A stretch of DNA of 64,000 bases from Acidobacteriota bacterium (GTDB lineage Bacteria; Acidobacteriota; Blastocatellia; Pyrinomonadales; Pyrinomonadaceae): positions 1 to 64,000 of the forward strand of contig JAFAVK010000028.1 in assembly GCA_019242475.1 (NCBI GenBank). The letters run 5' to 3'. This document shows, in pieces, positions 42,918-51,243 of this stretch (position 1 is the first letter of the stretch; every line of letters starts with the position of its first letter). The notes under the pieces were generated by a model, which made no database searches, had not been told where the DNA came from, and saw only the letters and a program-made list of their open reading frames with translations. The translations under genes were made by a program, and so were the position numbers.

Positions 42918-44216
42918 ATGAAGACCACGTCACTGTGCCTCGTCGCGCTCGTCCTGTGCGCGCAGACCACACTCGCGCGGCGGCAGCAGGAGCCGCCGCG
43001 CGAGTGGATCGACAAGGAGACCGGACACCGCGTCGTCAGGCTCTCGCAAGAGCCCGGCAGCGAGAGCCTCTACTTCCACCAGAACGCCTACACGACCGAG
43101 GGCGACAAGCTCATCATCACGACGCCCACCGGCGTCTCGACCATCAACCTCAAGACGCACGAGATTGAAAAGGTGGTGGACGGGCGCGTTAACGTCATCG
43201 TCGTCGGCCGCAAGAGCCGGCAGGTCTACTACACGAAGGACGGCACCCTCTACGCGACCCACCTCGACACGCGCGCGACGCGCGAGATCGTCAAGCTGCC
43301 GTTCCGCGGCGGACTCTCGTCCCTGAACGCCGACGAGACGCTGCTGCTCGGCGCGCGCACCGAGGTCGAGGGGCAGGGGCCTTACGGCGGGGGGCAGCGG
43401 CAGTTCGGCAGCAACCCCGACCTGGCGGAGATGAAGGGGCCGGACGGCAAGCCTTTGACTTACGCGGAGCGCAAAGAGGTGATGATGAACAATCGCCTCG
43501 AACAACGTCTGCCGATGTCGATGTACACCGTCAGCACGAAGACCGGCGAGGTGAAGACCATCCTGCGCACGACCGACTGGCTCGGCCACCTACAGTTCTC
43601 GCCCACCGACCCGAACCTCATCATGTTCTGCCACGAAGGCCCGTGGCACAAGGTTGACCGCATCTGGACGATGCACGCCGACGGCAGCGGCCTGACGAAG
43701 ATTCACACGCGCACGATGAACATGGAGATCGCCGGGCACGAGTTCTTCAGCGACGACGGGAAGAGCATCTGGTACGACTTGCAGACGCCGCGGGGCGAGG
43801 ACTTCTGGGTCGCGGGCTACGAGATCGCGACGGGCAAGCGGACTTGGTATCACCTGCAACGCGACGAGTGGTCGGTGCATTTCAACGTCTCGCGCGACGG
43901 GGCGCTGTTCGCGGGCGACGGCGGCGACAGTGAGATGGTGGCGCACGCCCCCGACGGGAAGTGGATTTATCTGTTCCGGCCGACGGCCGTCCCCGACGTG
44001 GCCGGCATCAGGAACCCGCACTCGGACGACCTGATTAAGTCCGGCTTCTTCAAGGCGGAGCGGCTGGTCAACATGTCGAAGCACAACTACGAGCTTGAGC
44101 CGAACGTTTCGTTCACGCCCGACGGGAAGTGGCTCGTCTTCCGCTCGAACATGTTCGGGCCGACGCACGTCTTCGCCGTCGAGGTCGAGAAGGCCGCCGC
44201 CACGAAGACGGATTAA
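42918..44216 (+). CDS. ogl: Oligogalacturonate lyase-like protein (polysaccharide lyase family 22)
   Basis: 432 residues from the ATG at 42918, giving a clean signal peptide (KTTSLCLVALVLCAQTTLA). It is a seven-bladed propeller with PL22 signatures: ..HLQFSPTDPNLIMFCHEGPW.., VDRIWTMHADGSGLTKIHTR, ..MNMEIAGHEFFSDDGKSIWY.., and ..NMSKHNYELEPNVSFTPDGK... The family cleaves short unsaturated oligogalacturonides to deliver monomers in pectin catabolism and uses metal-binding His residues; candidate His are in the EIAGHEF and NPHSDD segments. Classical Ogl is cytoplasmic; the apparent signal peptide suggests periplasmic action here. It follows the TonB receptor in the same operon. Confidence 0.85.
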   Translation: MKTTSLCLVALVLCAQTTLARRQQEPPREWIDKETGHRVVRLSQEPGSESLYFHQNAYTTEGDKLIITTPTGVSTINLKTHEIEKVVDGRVNVIVVGRKSRQVYYTKDGTLYATHLDTRATREIVKLPFRGGLSSLNADETLLLGARTEVEGQGPYGGGQRQFGSNPDLAEMKGPDGKPLTYAERKEVMMNNRLEQRLPMSMYTVSTKTGEVKTILRTTDWLGHLQFSPTDPNLIMFCHEGPWHKVDRIWTMHADGSGLTKIHTRTMNMEIAGHEFFSDDGKSIWYDLQTPRGEDFWVAGYEIATGKRTWYHLQRDEWSVHFNVSRDGALFAGDGGDSEMVAHAPDGKWIYLFRPTAVPDVAGIRNPHSDDLIKSGFFKAERLVNMSKHNYELEPNVSFTPDGKWLVFRSNMFGPTHVFAVEVEKAAATKTD

Positions 44217-44284
44217 CGTTGCGTTGCGGGAATTACTCCGGGGCGAGAAGGAGTTCTCGGGTCGTCTCACTCAGGCGGGGCCGA

Positions 44285-45148
44285 TTACTTGACCGTCAGA
44301 ATCGTCTTCGCGAAATACTCGGTCAGGTTCCCACGGTGCTCCAGGAGTTCGCGCTTCCCCCAGGCGATGACGTAGACGCTGTAGGTGCCGGCAGGCAGTT
44401 TCATCTCGTCGGTCACGGTCGCGTACCTCCGGCTGTCCATGCCGATGTTCTGCTGGTACTCGTTGACGAACTCCGCGTCCTTGCCGTCGGCGCCGCGCCG
44501 GTAGAAGACGATGCCGATAAAATCCACCCCGACCTGAGTCGGGTTCTCGAACAGCACGTTGAAGGGCGCGTTCGCCGCCCAACGGTCGGACTGCCCGACG
44601 CACTTCCAGTCGTCGTCAATCTCCTTGCAGATGCTGACCTTGCCCTGGCCGGCGGCGGTGTTGCCGACCGCGCGCGCCCCGACCGTGTCCTCGCCGACGG
44701 TGAAGTCGGCCGTCGCCCACACCTGCGACCTGTTCAGGGTGTTCACCATGCGCACGAAGTATTTGCCCGGCTTGTTGATGGTCAGTTGGGCGTAGGCGGT
44801 CGTGTGGTACTGCGAGGCCCAGTAGTCCACGTACTGCACGTCTTCGCCTTCGGCGTCGTTCTCCGTGACGAGGAAGGTGATCTTGGCGCCGGTGGGCACG
44901 GCCGGGAAGGTCGCCAGGAGGTGGACGTTGCGCAGCGTGCCTTTGGGCCGGAAGGTCTTGGTCGGGTTGAGGCAGGCCGCGGTCTCGACCGTCAGCGCCC
45001 CGTACTGCTTCTGGGTGATCTTCAAGTCCTCACACGTTTGCAGCCCGATGCCGGTTTGGGCCAGGGCCGAACGTGCGAACGCCGTCGAGCAACAGAGCGA
45101 CAGCGCGAGCAGGCACAGGTAACGTTTGTGCGCGGGCGGCAGCGTCAT
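44285..45148 (-). CDS. Secreted protein of unknown function
   Basis: 287 residues, ATG at 45148 preceded by GGAGGGGAG. A signal peptide (..LCLLALSLCCSTAFARSALA) precedes a two-part beta-rich protein: a first half resembling an immunoglobulin-like fold (..GAKITFLVTENDAEGEDVQY.., ..TINKPGKYFVRMVNTL..) and a second with similar strands (..APFNVLFENPTQVGVDFIGI.., ..KLPAGTYSVYVIAWGKREL..). Two internal Cys (SICKEIDDDWKC) may form a disulphide. No family is recognised. It converges with the lyase gene across 68 bp and is monocistronic. Confidence 0.75.
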   Translation of the reverse strand: MTLPPAHKRYLCLLALSLCCSTAFARSALAQTGIGLQTCEDLKITQKQYGALTVETAACLNPTKTFRPKGTLRNVHLLATFPAVPTGAKITFLVTENDAEGEDVQYVDYWASQYHTTAYAQLTINKPGKYFVRMVNTLNRSQVWATADFTVGEDTVGARAVGNTAAGQGKVSICKEIDDDWKCVGQSDRWAANAPFNVLFENPTQVGVDFIGIVFYRRGADGKDAEFVNEYQQNIGMDSRRYATVTDEMKLPAGTYSVYVIAWGKRELLEHRGNLTEYFAKTILTVK

Positions 45149-45195
45149 CTCCCCTCCTCCTTTTACGCCGGCGGATACTATCGCCCGTGCTGGTA

Positions 45196-45212
45196 CCAAG
45201 TCAATCACTTGG
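45196..45212. promoter_or_regulatory. Small operator-like palindrome in a divergent gap
   Basis: CCAAGT-N5-ACTTGG lies between the divergent secreted-protein gene and the S41 peptidase gene. The position suits a repressor site, but no regulator is adjacent. Confidence 0.3.
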
Positions 45213-45315
45213 CGCCGCCCTGCGCCCCCTCCCGCGCGCCGGGCGGCAGTATTTCTAAATCGAGTCGCGGATGGCACAATGCCACTCGGTCTCAAATCGG
45301 TTCGACGGCTTAACA

Positions 45316-46812
45316 ATGTCGGCCAGAAGAAAAGCGCATCATTACGTCTTGAATAGGTTCGCCGTGAGGTCTGTTTGCCTGTTCATAGCCACGTTATTAG
45401 TCTCCTGCCAGGGGTCTTACGAGTTAACTACAAAGTTCAGCCCGAATCAGCTCCGTGACGACCTTCGGGTTCTTCGCCGTTCCCTGGAGCAAGCCCAGCC
45501 CGGCCTTTACCGCCGTACAAGTAAGGAAGAGCTTGACCGCTTATTCTCAGAGGCCGACAAGTCGCTCGAACGGCCGCTGGACGTCTTTGAGTTTTACCGC
45601 GCGATAGCTCCCCTCGTCGCCGCAGTCCGGTGCGGGCACACTAACCTTCAGCCGCCCGACTTTTTCGTCAGGGAGCAGGACACACCGCGCGTCAAGTCAT
45701 TCCCGGCCCTGGTCAAAATAATAGACGGCAGGATTTATATCTGGCGCGACCTGGGCGACAAGAACAGCCGCCTCGGCGGGAAGGAAGTTATTGCCATCAA
45801 CAACGTCCCGGCCGCACAGATCATCTCGGCCATGCTCGGCGCGACCGGCGGCGACGGCGACATTCAGACCTCAAGGGTTGAACGGATAGAAGGCTGGAAC
45901 TTCATCAAAAAATTGTTGCCGCTCACCGGGTTACAACCCCCGTTCGACCTCACGGTCTCGGGCGCGGCCGACGGACTACAGGAACGAATACGCCTGGACG
46001 GCTTAGACATTCCCACGCTCGGGCGGAATTGGGAGACGTGGTTTCCGCGGGATCGTCGGCCGAGCGCTTCCGCCGGTCTGGAATTCTTGGACGGCGGAAG
46101 GATCGCGCGGCTCACGGTCAGGGAGTTCGGCGGCTTCGTGGATGACAAACGGCAGCGCGGGCTGGCGGAGTTTTATCAGGACGCTTTTCGGCAGCTCGCC
46201 GCCGCGGGGACAGAGACTCTGATCCTGGACTTGAGAGATAACAACGGCGGGGATGACAAGCTAGGGGCTTTGCTGCTGCGGCACCTTCTCAACGAGCCTT
46301 TCACCTACTTCGAAGAGGTCGTCGCCAGGGGAACTTACTTCGCGCTCGGCGAGGGCCTCTTCGGAACGAACCGAATACGGCTGCCTTATCAAACGGAGAA
46401 ACGCGGCGACGGCCTTTACCGCCTGACCGACTACCCGAACTTCGGCCTTCTGCAACCGAGCGCCCCCACGTTCTCGGGTCAAATCTACGTCCTCATGAAC
46501 GGCGGCAGCTTCTCCACGACGGCGGAAGTTATCTCGCAGCTACACTACCATCGACGTGCTCAATTCATCGGCGCGGAAGACGGCGGGGCGTATGACGGTA
46601 ACAACTCCGGGACGATAGCCGCGGTGACACTCCCGCATACGAAGTTAGTCTTAACCGTGCCGCTCATGAGTTTTTACCTGCCCGTCGGCGGCAGCGAAGA
46701 TGGTTCGCGGGGGGTGAGGCCGGACTATCCGGTCGATTATTCGGTCGGCGACTACCTGATAAATTCGGATAAAGAGTTGGCCCTGGCGCTCAAATTGGCG
46801 AGGCACGAGTGA
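45316..46812 (+). CDS. S41-family peptidase, predicted lipoprotein
   Basis: About 498 residues from the ATG at 45316; an in-frame ATG at 45271 would add 15 residues. The signal ends LFIATLLVSC, a good lipobox. An N-terminal helical region (..LRDDLRVLRRSLEQAQPGLY.., ..VAAVRCGHTNLQPPDFF..) precedes a PDZ-like segment and the S41 (tail-specific/C-terminal processing protease) core: ..LILDLRDNNGGDDKLGALLL.. and the nucleophile region NGGSFSTTAEVIS. There is no obvious Lys-type tail match. Codon use is noticeably less GC-skewed (frequent TTA, ACT, AAA, GTT) than in neighbours, hinting at different ancestry. It is monocistronic. Confidence 0.85.
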   Translation: MSARRKAHHYVLNRFAVRSVCLFIATLLVSCQGSYELTTKFSPNQLRDDLRVLRRSLEQAQPGLYRRTSKEELDRLFSEADKSLERPLDVFEFYRAIAPLVAAVRCGHTNLQPPDFFVREQDTPRVKSFPALVKIIDGRIYIWRDLGDKNSRLGGKEVIAINNVPAAQIISAMLGATGGDGDIQTSRVERIEGWNFIKKLLPLTGLQPPFDLTVSGAADGLQERIRLDGLDIPTLGRNWETWFPRDRRPSASAGLEFLDGGRIARLTVREFGGFVDDKRQRGLAEFYQDAFRQLAAAGTETLILDLRDNNGGDDKLGALLLRHLLNEPFTYFEEVVARGTYFALGEGLFGTNRIRLPYQTEKRGDGLYRLTDYPNFGLLQPSAPTFSGQIYVLMNGGSFSTTAEVISQLHYHRRAQFIGAEDGGAYDGNNSGTIAAVTLPHTKLVLTVPLMSFYLPVGGSEDGSRGVRPDYPVDYSVGDYLINSDKELALALKLARHE

Positions 46813-46926
46813 CGGGGGCCAGGTTAACGGTGCTCACGCCGCGCACGTCATAGAAGGGGAGGCCGCCTTCCCTCCCGAGAGGCCGCGGGCTTTTACCGCG
46901 GAGGCCGGCGGCGCGGAGCATCCGTC

Positions 46927-47898
46927 ATGACTTTCAAACCGATCCTGGTCTTCGCGGCCTGCCTGGCGCTCGCCCCACACGCGTCCGGCCGGCAAGCGCC
47001 CGCCGCCGCCCGCGCCGACGGCTCGGTCGTCGGGCACAGGGACTACTCCTTCCCTTCTTACGAGGAGGCGGTGCGCTCCACCGAGGTCGAGGAGTACGCG
47101 TCCAAGGAGGCGTACGAGACGGCGGTCGGCGACCGCCGCTTCGAGTTCCAGAAGCTGCTCTACCTCAGCGACGGCCTGCGGGTGGTGGTCTACGTGTACA
47201 AGCCCGTGCGCGCCGGGGGCGCGCCGCTCCCGGCGATCATCTTCAACCGCGGGGACATCGTCCGCGGCGACGTGGCCCCGGAACTCGTCACCTGCTTCCA
47301 CCGCCTGGCGTCGGCGGGCTTCGTCGTCCTCGCCCCGATGTACAGGCAGAGCGACGGCGGCGAGGGGCGGGACGAGGTGGGCGGGGCGGACTTGAACGAC
47401 CTCTTGAACGTTCCGGCGCTGGCGAAGTCCCTCGGCTTCGTAGACACGGACAACCTGTTCCTCTACGGGGAATCGCGCGGGGGCATGATGACGTACCAGG
47501 CCGTCAGGAGGGGCTTCCCCGCCAACGCGGCGGCCGTCTTCGGCGCCCTCACCGACATGGACGCTCTCATCAAATTCCGCCCCCAGGTGTACCGGCCGGA
47601 GATGCTCAGGAAGATTTGGCCCGACTTCGACGCGCGCCGCGAAGAGATCGTCAGCTCAAGGTCGGCCGTCCGCTGGCCGGAGGCTTTGAACGTCCCGCTC
47701 CTCATCATGCACGGCGGGGCCGACTGGAGCGTGAGCCCGGCGCAGTCGCTGGCCCTGGCCCAGAAGCTCCAGGAACTCGGCAAGACCTTCGAGCTGATCG
47801 TCTACGCGGGCGACGGTCACATCCTCTCCCGGAACCAGGAGGACAGGGACAGGCACGCCGTCGAGCTGTTCAAGGGACACATGAAGCGCAAGCCGTAG
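46927..47898 (+). CDS. Secreted alpha/beta hydrolase, prolyl-oligopeptidase (S9)-like
   Basis: 323 residues with a signal peptide (ILVFAACLALAPHASG). It is an alpha/beta hydrolase of the dienelactone hydrolase/S9 catalytic-domain type: ..LPAIIFNRGDIVRGDVAPEL.. oxyanion strand, nucleophile elbow G-E-S-R-G-G, acid in MHGGADWSVSP, and the catalytic His in YAGDGHILSR. There is no N-terminal propeller, so it is a stand-alone catalytic domain. It lies 114 bp after the S41 gene with its own start and could be co-transcribed. Substrate may be a peptide or ester. Confidence 0.87.
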   Translation: MTFKPILVFAACLALAPHASGRQAPAAARADGSVVGHRDYSFPSYEEAVRSTEVEEYASKEAYETAVGDRRFEFQKLLYLSDGLRVVVYVYKPVRAGGAPLPAIIFNRGDIVRGDVAPELVTCFHRLASAGFVVLAPMYRQSDGGEGRDEVGGADLNDLLNVPALAKSLGFVDTDNLFLYGESRGGMMTYQAVRRGFPANAAAVFGALTDMDALIKFRPQVYRPEMLRKIWPDFDARREEIVSSRSAVRWPEALNVPLLIMHGGADWSVSPAQSLALAQKLQELGKTFELIVYAGDGHILSRNQEDRDRHAVELFKGHMKRKP

Positions 47899-47922
47899 GC
47901 GCTTGACCCGTGCTCAAAGAGT

Positions 47923-47958
47923 GGGCCAGCCGTCGCACATGAATGCGACGGCTGGCCC
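47923..47958. terminator. Bidirectional terminator-like hairpin
   Basis: A perfect 15-bp stem GGGCCAGCCGTCGCA / TGCGACGGCTGGCCC with a 6-nt loop lies between two convergent stops (47898 and 47987). It is a probable terminator for both genes. Confidence 0.7.
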
Positions 47959-47986
47959 CTCTCGTCGTTCGTACTTCAAGCGCGGC

Positions 47987-49264
47987 TCAAGGGTAGCCCG
48001 GCCCCGTGTAGATGCGCAGATTGTAGTTAACCAGCTCGCGGTCGGGGTTGAAGAAGTCCACTTCGAGCCTGATGACGTGGCCCGGCTCCCACACAAGTTG
48101 GTTGACGCCGACGGTCGTGTACTTCCGGCCGAGCGGCTCGGCGCAGCGCGTGCGGAAGAAGGTCATTCCCTTGTCGCCTTCGACGCTCGCGGGCAGGCCG
48201 TCGAAGACGAAGTGGACGAGGCCGTTCAGGCGGCGCCCCGAGGTGTTCTGCACGTAGATAACGTGCCTTAACTGCTTGCGCGACTGGTTGCCGGGGCGTT
48301 CAATCGTGCGGACGACGGACGACGTGACCTCCTCGACGCAGGGCGCGGGCGGCGCGACCGTCAGCGGGAGGCTCTGCACGTTGTTGTTCTGCACGGGGTC
48401 GTCCACCGCCGAGACGGCCGAGGAGAGGGCCGTGAATTCGCCCGCGGCGGTCGGCCTGGTGACGAAGTTGACCGACACCGGCGCGCCGCTCGGGATGTCG
48501 CCGAGCTGACAGGTCGTGCCGAGCGGCGCCGCCGGCGTCTGCTGGCAGGAGCCGGCGGCGGTCGTCACCGAGACGAGGTCGAACCCCTGCGGGCGCGTGA
48601 AGAATGCACCGACGCTCGGGGCCGTGTCGGGGCCTTCGTTGGTGACGCGCAGCGTGTAGGTCAGCGCGTTGCCCACGGCGGGCCGGTTGGGCGAGGCCGC
48701 CAGCAGCACGGACAGGTCGGCCTGCGGCGTCGGCGTCGGACTCGGACTCGGACTCGGGTCGGGCGTGGGTGTCGGCGTCGGGTCTGTGAAGTCCCCGGGC
48801 TTCCAGTCGGGGTCGGAGCCGTGCACGCCCGTGAAGGTCACGCCCGTGCCGCCGGCGTTCATCAAGTAGATGCCGCTGAGCGAGGGGTCTTTGCCGTTGA
48901 CGGCCGCGTAGGCGAGCCGCGAGCCGTCGGACGTGTAGGATGGCTGGCGCTCGTCGATGGTGGGCGTGTTCGTCAGGTTGACGGGCGCGTCGGCGCCGTC
49001 GGCGCGGACGGCATACAGGTCGCGTGCGAACGTGAAGGCTATCTTCATCCCGTCGGGCGACCAGGCGGGGCCGAAGTCCGTGCCCGTCGAGGTGAGCTGC
49101 GCGGCGGCCCCCGAGCCGTCCACACTGAGCACGTAGATGTCGCTCGACTCCGCGGTGTCGTGGAAGGCGACGGCGAGTTTGTCGGCGGCGGGCGCCCAGG
49201 CGGGCTCGGAGCCGAAGCCAAGACTCGTCTCGCTGTAAATCTTCAGATATTTAGCTAAACGTCT
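47987..49264 (-). pseudogene. 5'-truncated PD40/DUF11 surface protein gene
   Basis: The frame is open from 49264 (just inside a TGA) to 47987 but has no ATG and no signal peptide. The only near start is a GTG at 49132, in the middle of a propeller blade. The encoded part is a fragment of a PD40 propeller (..FGPAWSPDGMKIAFTFARDL.., ..RQPSYTSDGSRLAYAAVNGK..), a P/T/S linker, a DUF11 repeat (..LTYTLRVTNEGPDTAPSVGA..) and a C-terminal domain ..HVIRLEVDFFNPDRELVNYN... Upstream, 49240-49310 is an AT-rich patch carrying a 14-bp direct repeat. The gene has probably lost its 5' half, although an unusual start cannot be excluded. Confidence 0.65.
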
Positions 49265-49283
49265 TCACGTATTTTACTAAACG
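49248..49283. repeat. 14-bp imperfect direct repeat at the truncated gene junction
   Basis: TATTTAGCTAAACG (49248-49261) recurs as TATTTTACTAAACG (49270-49283), period 22, within an AT-rich patch unlike the surrounding GC-rich DNA. It marks the point where the frame of the truncated gene is lost. Confidence 0.5.
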
Positions 49284-49310
49284 CCCGAATAATTAAATGA
49301 TTGCCCTCCC

Positions 49311-51209
49311 TCAGAGATTCTTTTTACGCAACTGGTCTAGACGTGCCCGGTCGGCTTTCGCCAGAGCCTCGTCTCCTTTCCCGCCACGGTTCGTGTAAGC
49401 GTTGGTGCGGCCGATTAGTGCACCCGCGTTGGCCGGGTCGAGGCGGAGCGATTCGGTGTAGTCAGCTATCGCCGGACTGTAGTTCTTGTTCTTGAAGTGG
49501 GCATCGCCACGGAGTTTGTAGGTATTGGTGTCGGCGGCAAAACGCAGCAACGCCGAATAGTCTTCTATCGCCCTATCATACTCACCCCTCTGGACAAAGA
49601 TAGCCGCGCGATTTTGGTATGCCGACGCATATTCGGGTGTCAGCCTGAGCACCTCGGAGTAGTCTTTGACGGCCTGCTCGTAATCACCTTTCTTATGCAG
49701 GGCGACGGCCCGGTAGTAATAGGGCATGGGTTGCGCGGGGTCGATACCGATGGCTTCGGTGAACTCCGCAATCGCCTCGTCATGCATCCCACTGTCCAGT
49801 CGGGACTGCCCCTGCTTGAGGTGTTCTTGGAACCGTCGGAGTTTGTAGTTCGGGTAGACGTAACAGGCACCCACCGTCGCCAGGCACAGCACAATTACCA
49901 CGAGTAGAACGGCGGCCGACCGACGCACGTCCGGGCGGCGTGAGGAGGTCAACTTATGGCGGTTGATTACTCTGGGGGCACGACTGTTCTTACTGGTTGG
50001 TGATGACATGTTGGCTATATTTATGTAGCTGTCGGGTTGAGGCTCTGGCTGTCGCTTCTCGGCGCGTCGTTGCCTTCTCTGATCGTTCGCCTTCTTCTCC
50101 GTCTTATCGACGGCTGCGGCCGGCCCGGCGTGTGCGGGCGTCTCACCATCGGGCTTCGAGGCAGGTTCGACCTCTGCGGCCTCCGGCGCAGCCTTCACCG
50201 CCCGCGCGCCCGCCCCGGCAAGAAGACTCGGCCCCGGGCGGTCGCCTTCGACCGAGCGGGGTATGTTCTTCAGGATGTGGTTCAGGATGTGGGCGAAGTC
50301 CCCCGCGCTCTGGGGGCGCTCCTGCGGATTCTTATCCAGCGCCTGCTTGACACGCTCCGCGAGCGCGGGAGGAGTGCCGGGCCGGAGTTTCTCAACCGGG
50401 GTCGGGAGTTCCGACAGGTGTTTCTGCTCGACCTCACTGCTCTTCCCCGTAAAGGGGGGCCGGCCGGCGAGCATCTCGTAGAGGATGATCCCGAGGCTGT
50501 ATACGTCCGAGCGCTCGTCCAACTCCTCGCCGCGGCAGTTCTCCGGCGAGGTATAGAGCATCGTTCCAGCGAACTCTCTGACGGGAATGTCGGTGTAAGC
50601 CCGCTCGCGCTCCAACGACTTGAACGATTTAGCGAGGCCGAAGTCTACTACCTTAACCAGCAGCCGCCCCTGCTCGTCCCTTGTGAGCATGATGTTTTCC
50701 GGCTTGAGGTCACGATGCAGAATCCCTTTCTTGTGCAGCGCGTCTATCCCTTGCGCCGCTTGGAACGCGATGCTCACCGCCTCATCGACCGGGAGCTGCA
50801 ATTTCCCGGGTCGCCCCATGTAATCCCGCAGCGACACGCCTTCGATGAACTCCATGACGATGCAAGCCTCGCCGCTCGCCAACTCGATGTAATCGTAGAC
50901 GCGAACGATGTTGCGGTGCCCGACCAGGTCGCCGGTCTGAAACTCGTTGCGCAGCCGCTCCAGGGCGGCCGGGACTTTGCTCGTGTAGTCAGAGGTGAGA
51001 AGCTTGATGGCCCTGACCTTGCCCGAGCCCACGTGCGTGCCCTTATAGACGGTGCCCATCGCGCCGGTGCCGATCAGGCGCTCCAGCCGGTATTTACCTG
51101 CGACAACGCACGAGCCCGCGCGGTCGGGTTTCAACGCCCCCTGTCCGTGCTCAGGGCAGGAGGCTTCGGCGTCTTCGTAACAACGGCTGCACTCGCGGCA
51201 AATCTTCAT
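49311..51209 (-). CDS. Transmembrane Ser/Thr protein kinase with Zn-ribbon and TPR repeats
   Basis: 632 residues from the ATG at 51209. The N-terminal Zn-ribbon-like motif is C4-x2-C7-x2-C10-x7-C18. The kinase domain (about 38-300) is intact: G-loop GTGAMGTV, Lys69, alphaC Glu near 89, HRD at 165-167, DFG at 189-191 and an APE-like SPE. A Pro/Ala/Glu-rich juxtamembrane stretch leads to one TM (AAVLLVVIVLCLATVGACYV) and then about five TPRs (..YRAVALHKKGDYEQAVKDYS.. and repeats) outside the cytoplasm. It is last in the five-gene block and probably its signalling output or surface sensor. An upstream in-frame extension was rejected because it lacks a ribosome site and similarity. Confidence 0.9.
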   Translation of the reverse strand: MKICRECSRCYEDAEASCPEHGQGALKPDRAGSCVVAGKYRLERLIGTGAMGTVYKGTHVGSGKVRAIKLLTSDYTSKVPAALERLRNEFQTGDLVGHRNIVRVYDYIELASGEACIVMEFIEGVSLRDYMGRPGKLQLPVDEAVSIAFQAAQGIDALHKKGILHRDLKPENIMLTRDEQGRLLVKVVDFGLAKSFKSLERERAYTDIPVREFAGTMLYTSPENCRGEELDERSDVYSLGIILYEMLAGRPPFTGKSSEVEQKHLSELPTPVEKLRPGTPPALAERVKQALDKNPQERPQSAGDFAHILNHILKNIPRSVEGDRPGPSLLAGAGARAVKAAPEAAEVEPASKPDGETPAHAGPAAAVDKTEKKANDQRRQRRAEKRQPEPQPDSYINIANMSSPTSKNSRAPRVINRHKLTSSRRPDVRRSAAVLLVVIVLCLATVGACYVYPNYKLRRFQEHLKQGQSRLDSGMHDEAIAEFTEAIGIDPAQPMPYYYRAVALHKKGDYEQAVKDYSEVLRLTPEYASAYQNRAAIFVQRGEYDRAIEDYSALLRFAADTNTYKLRGDAHFKNKNYSPAIADYTESLRLDPANAGALIGRTNAYTNRGGKGDEALAKADRARLDQLRKKNL

Positions 51210-51243
51210 CTCTCTGTTGTGGCGGGCGCAGGCCACCCGCGCA

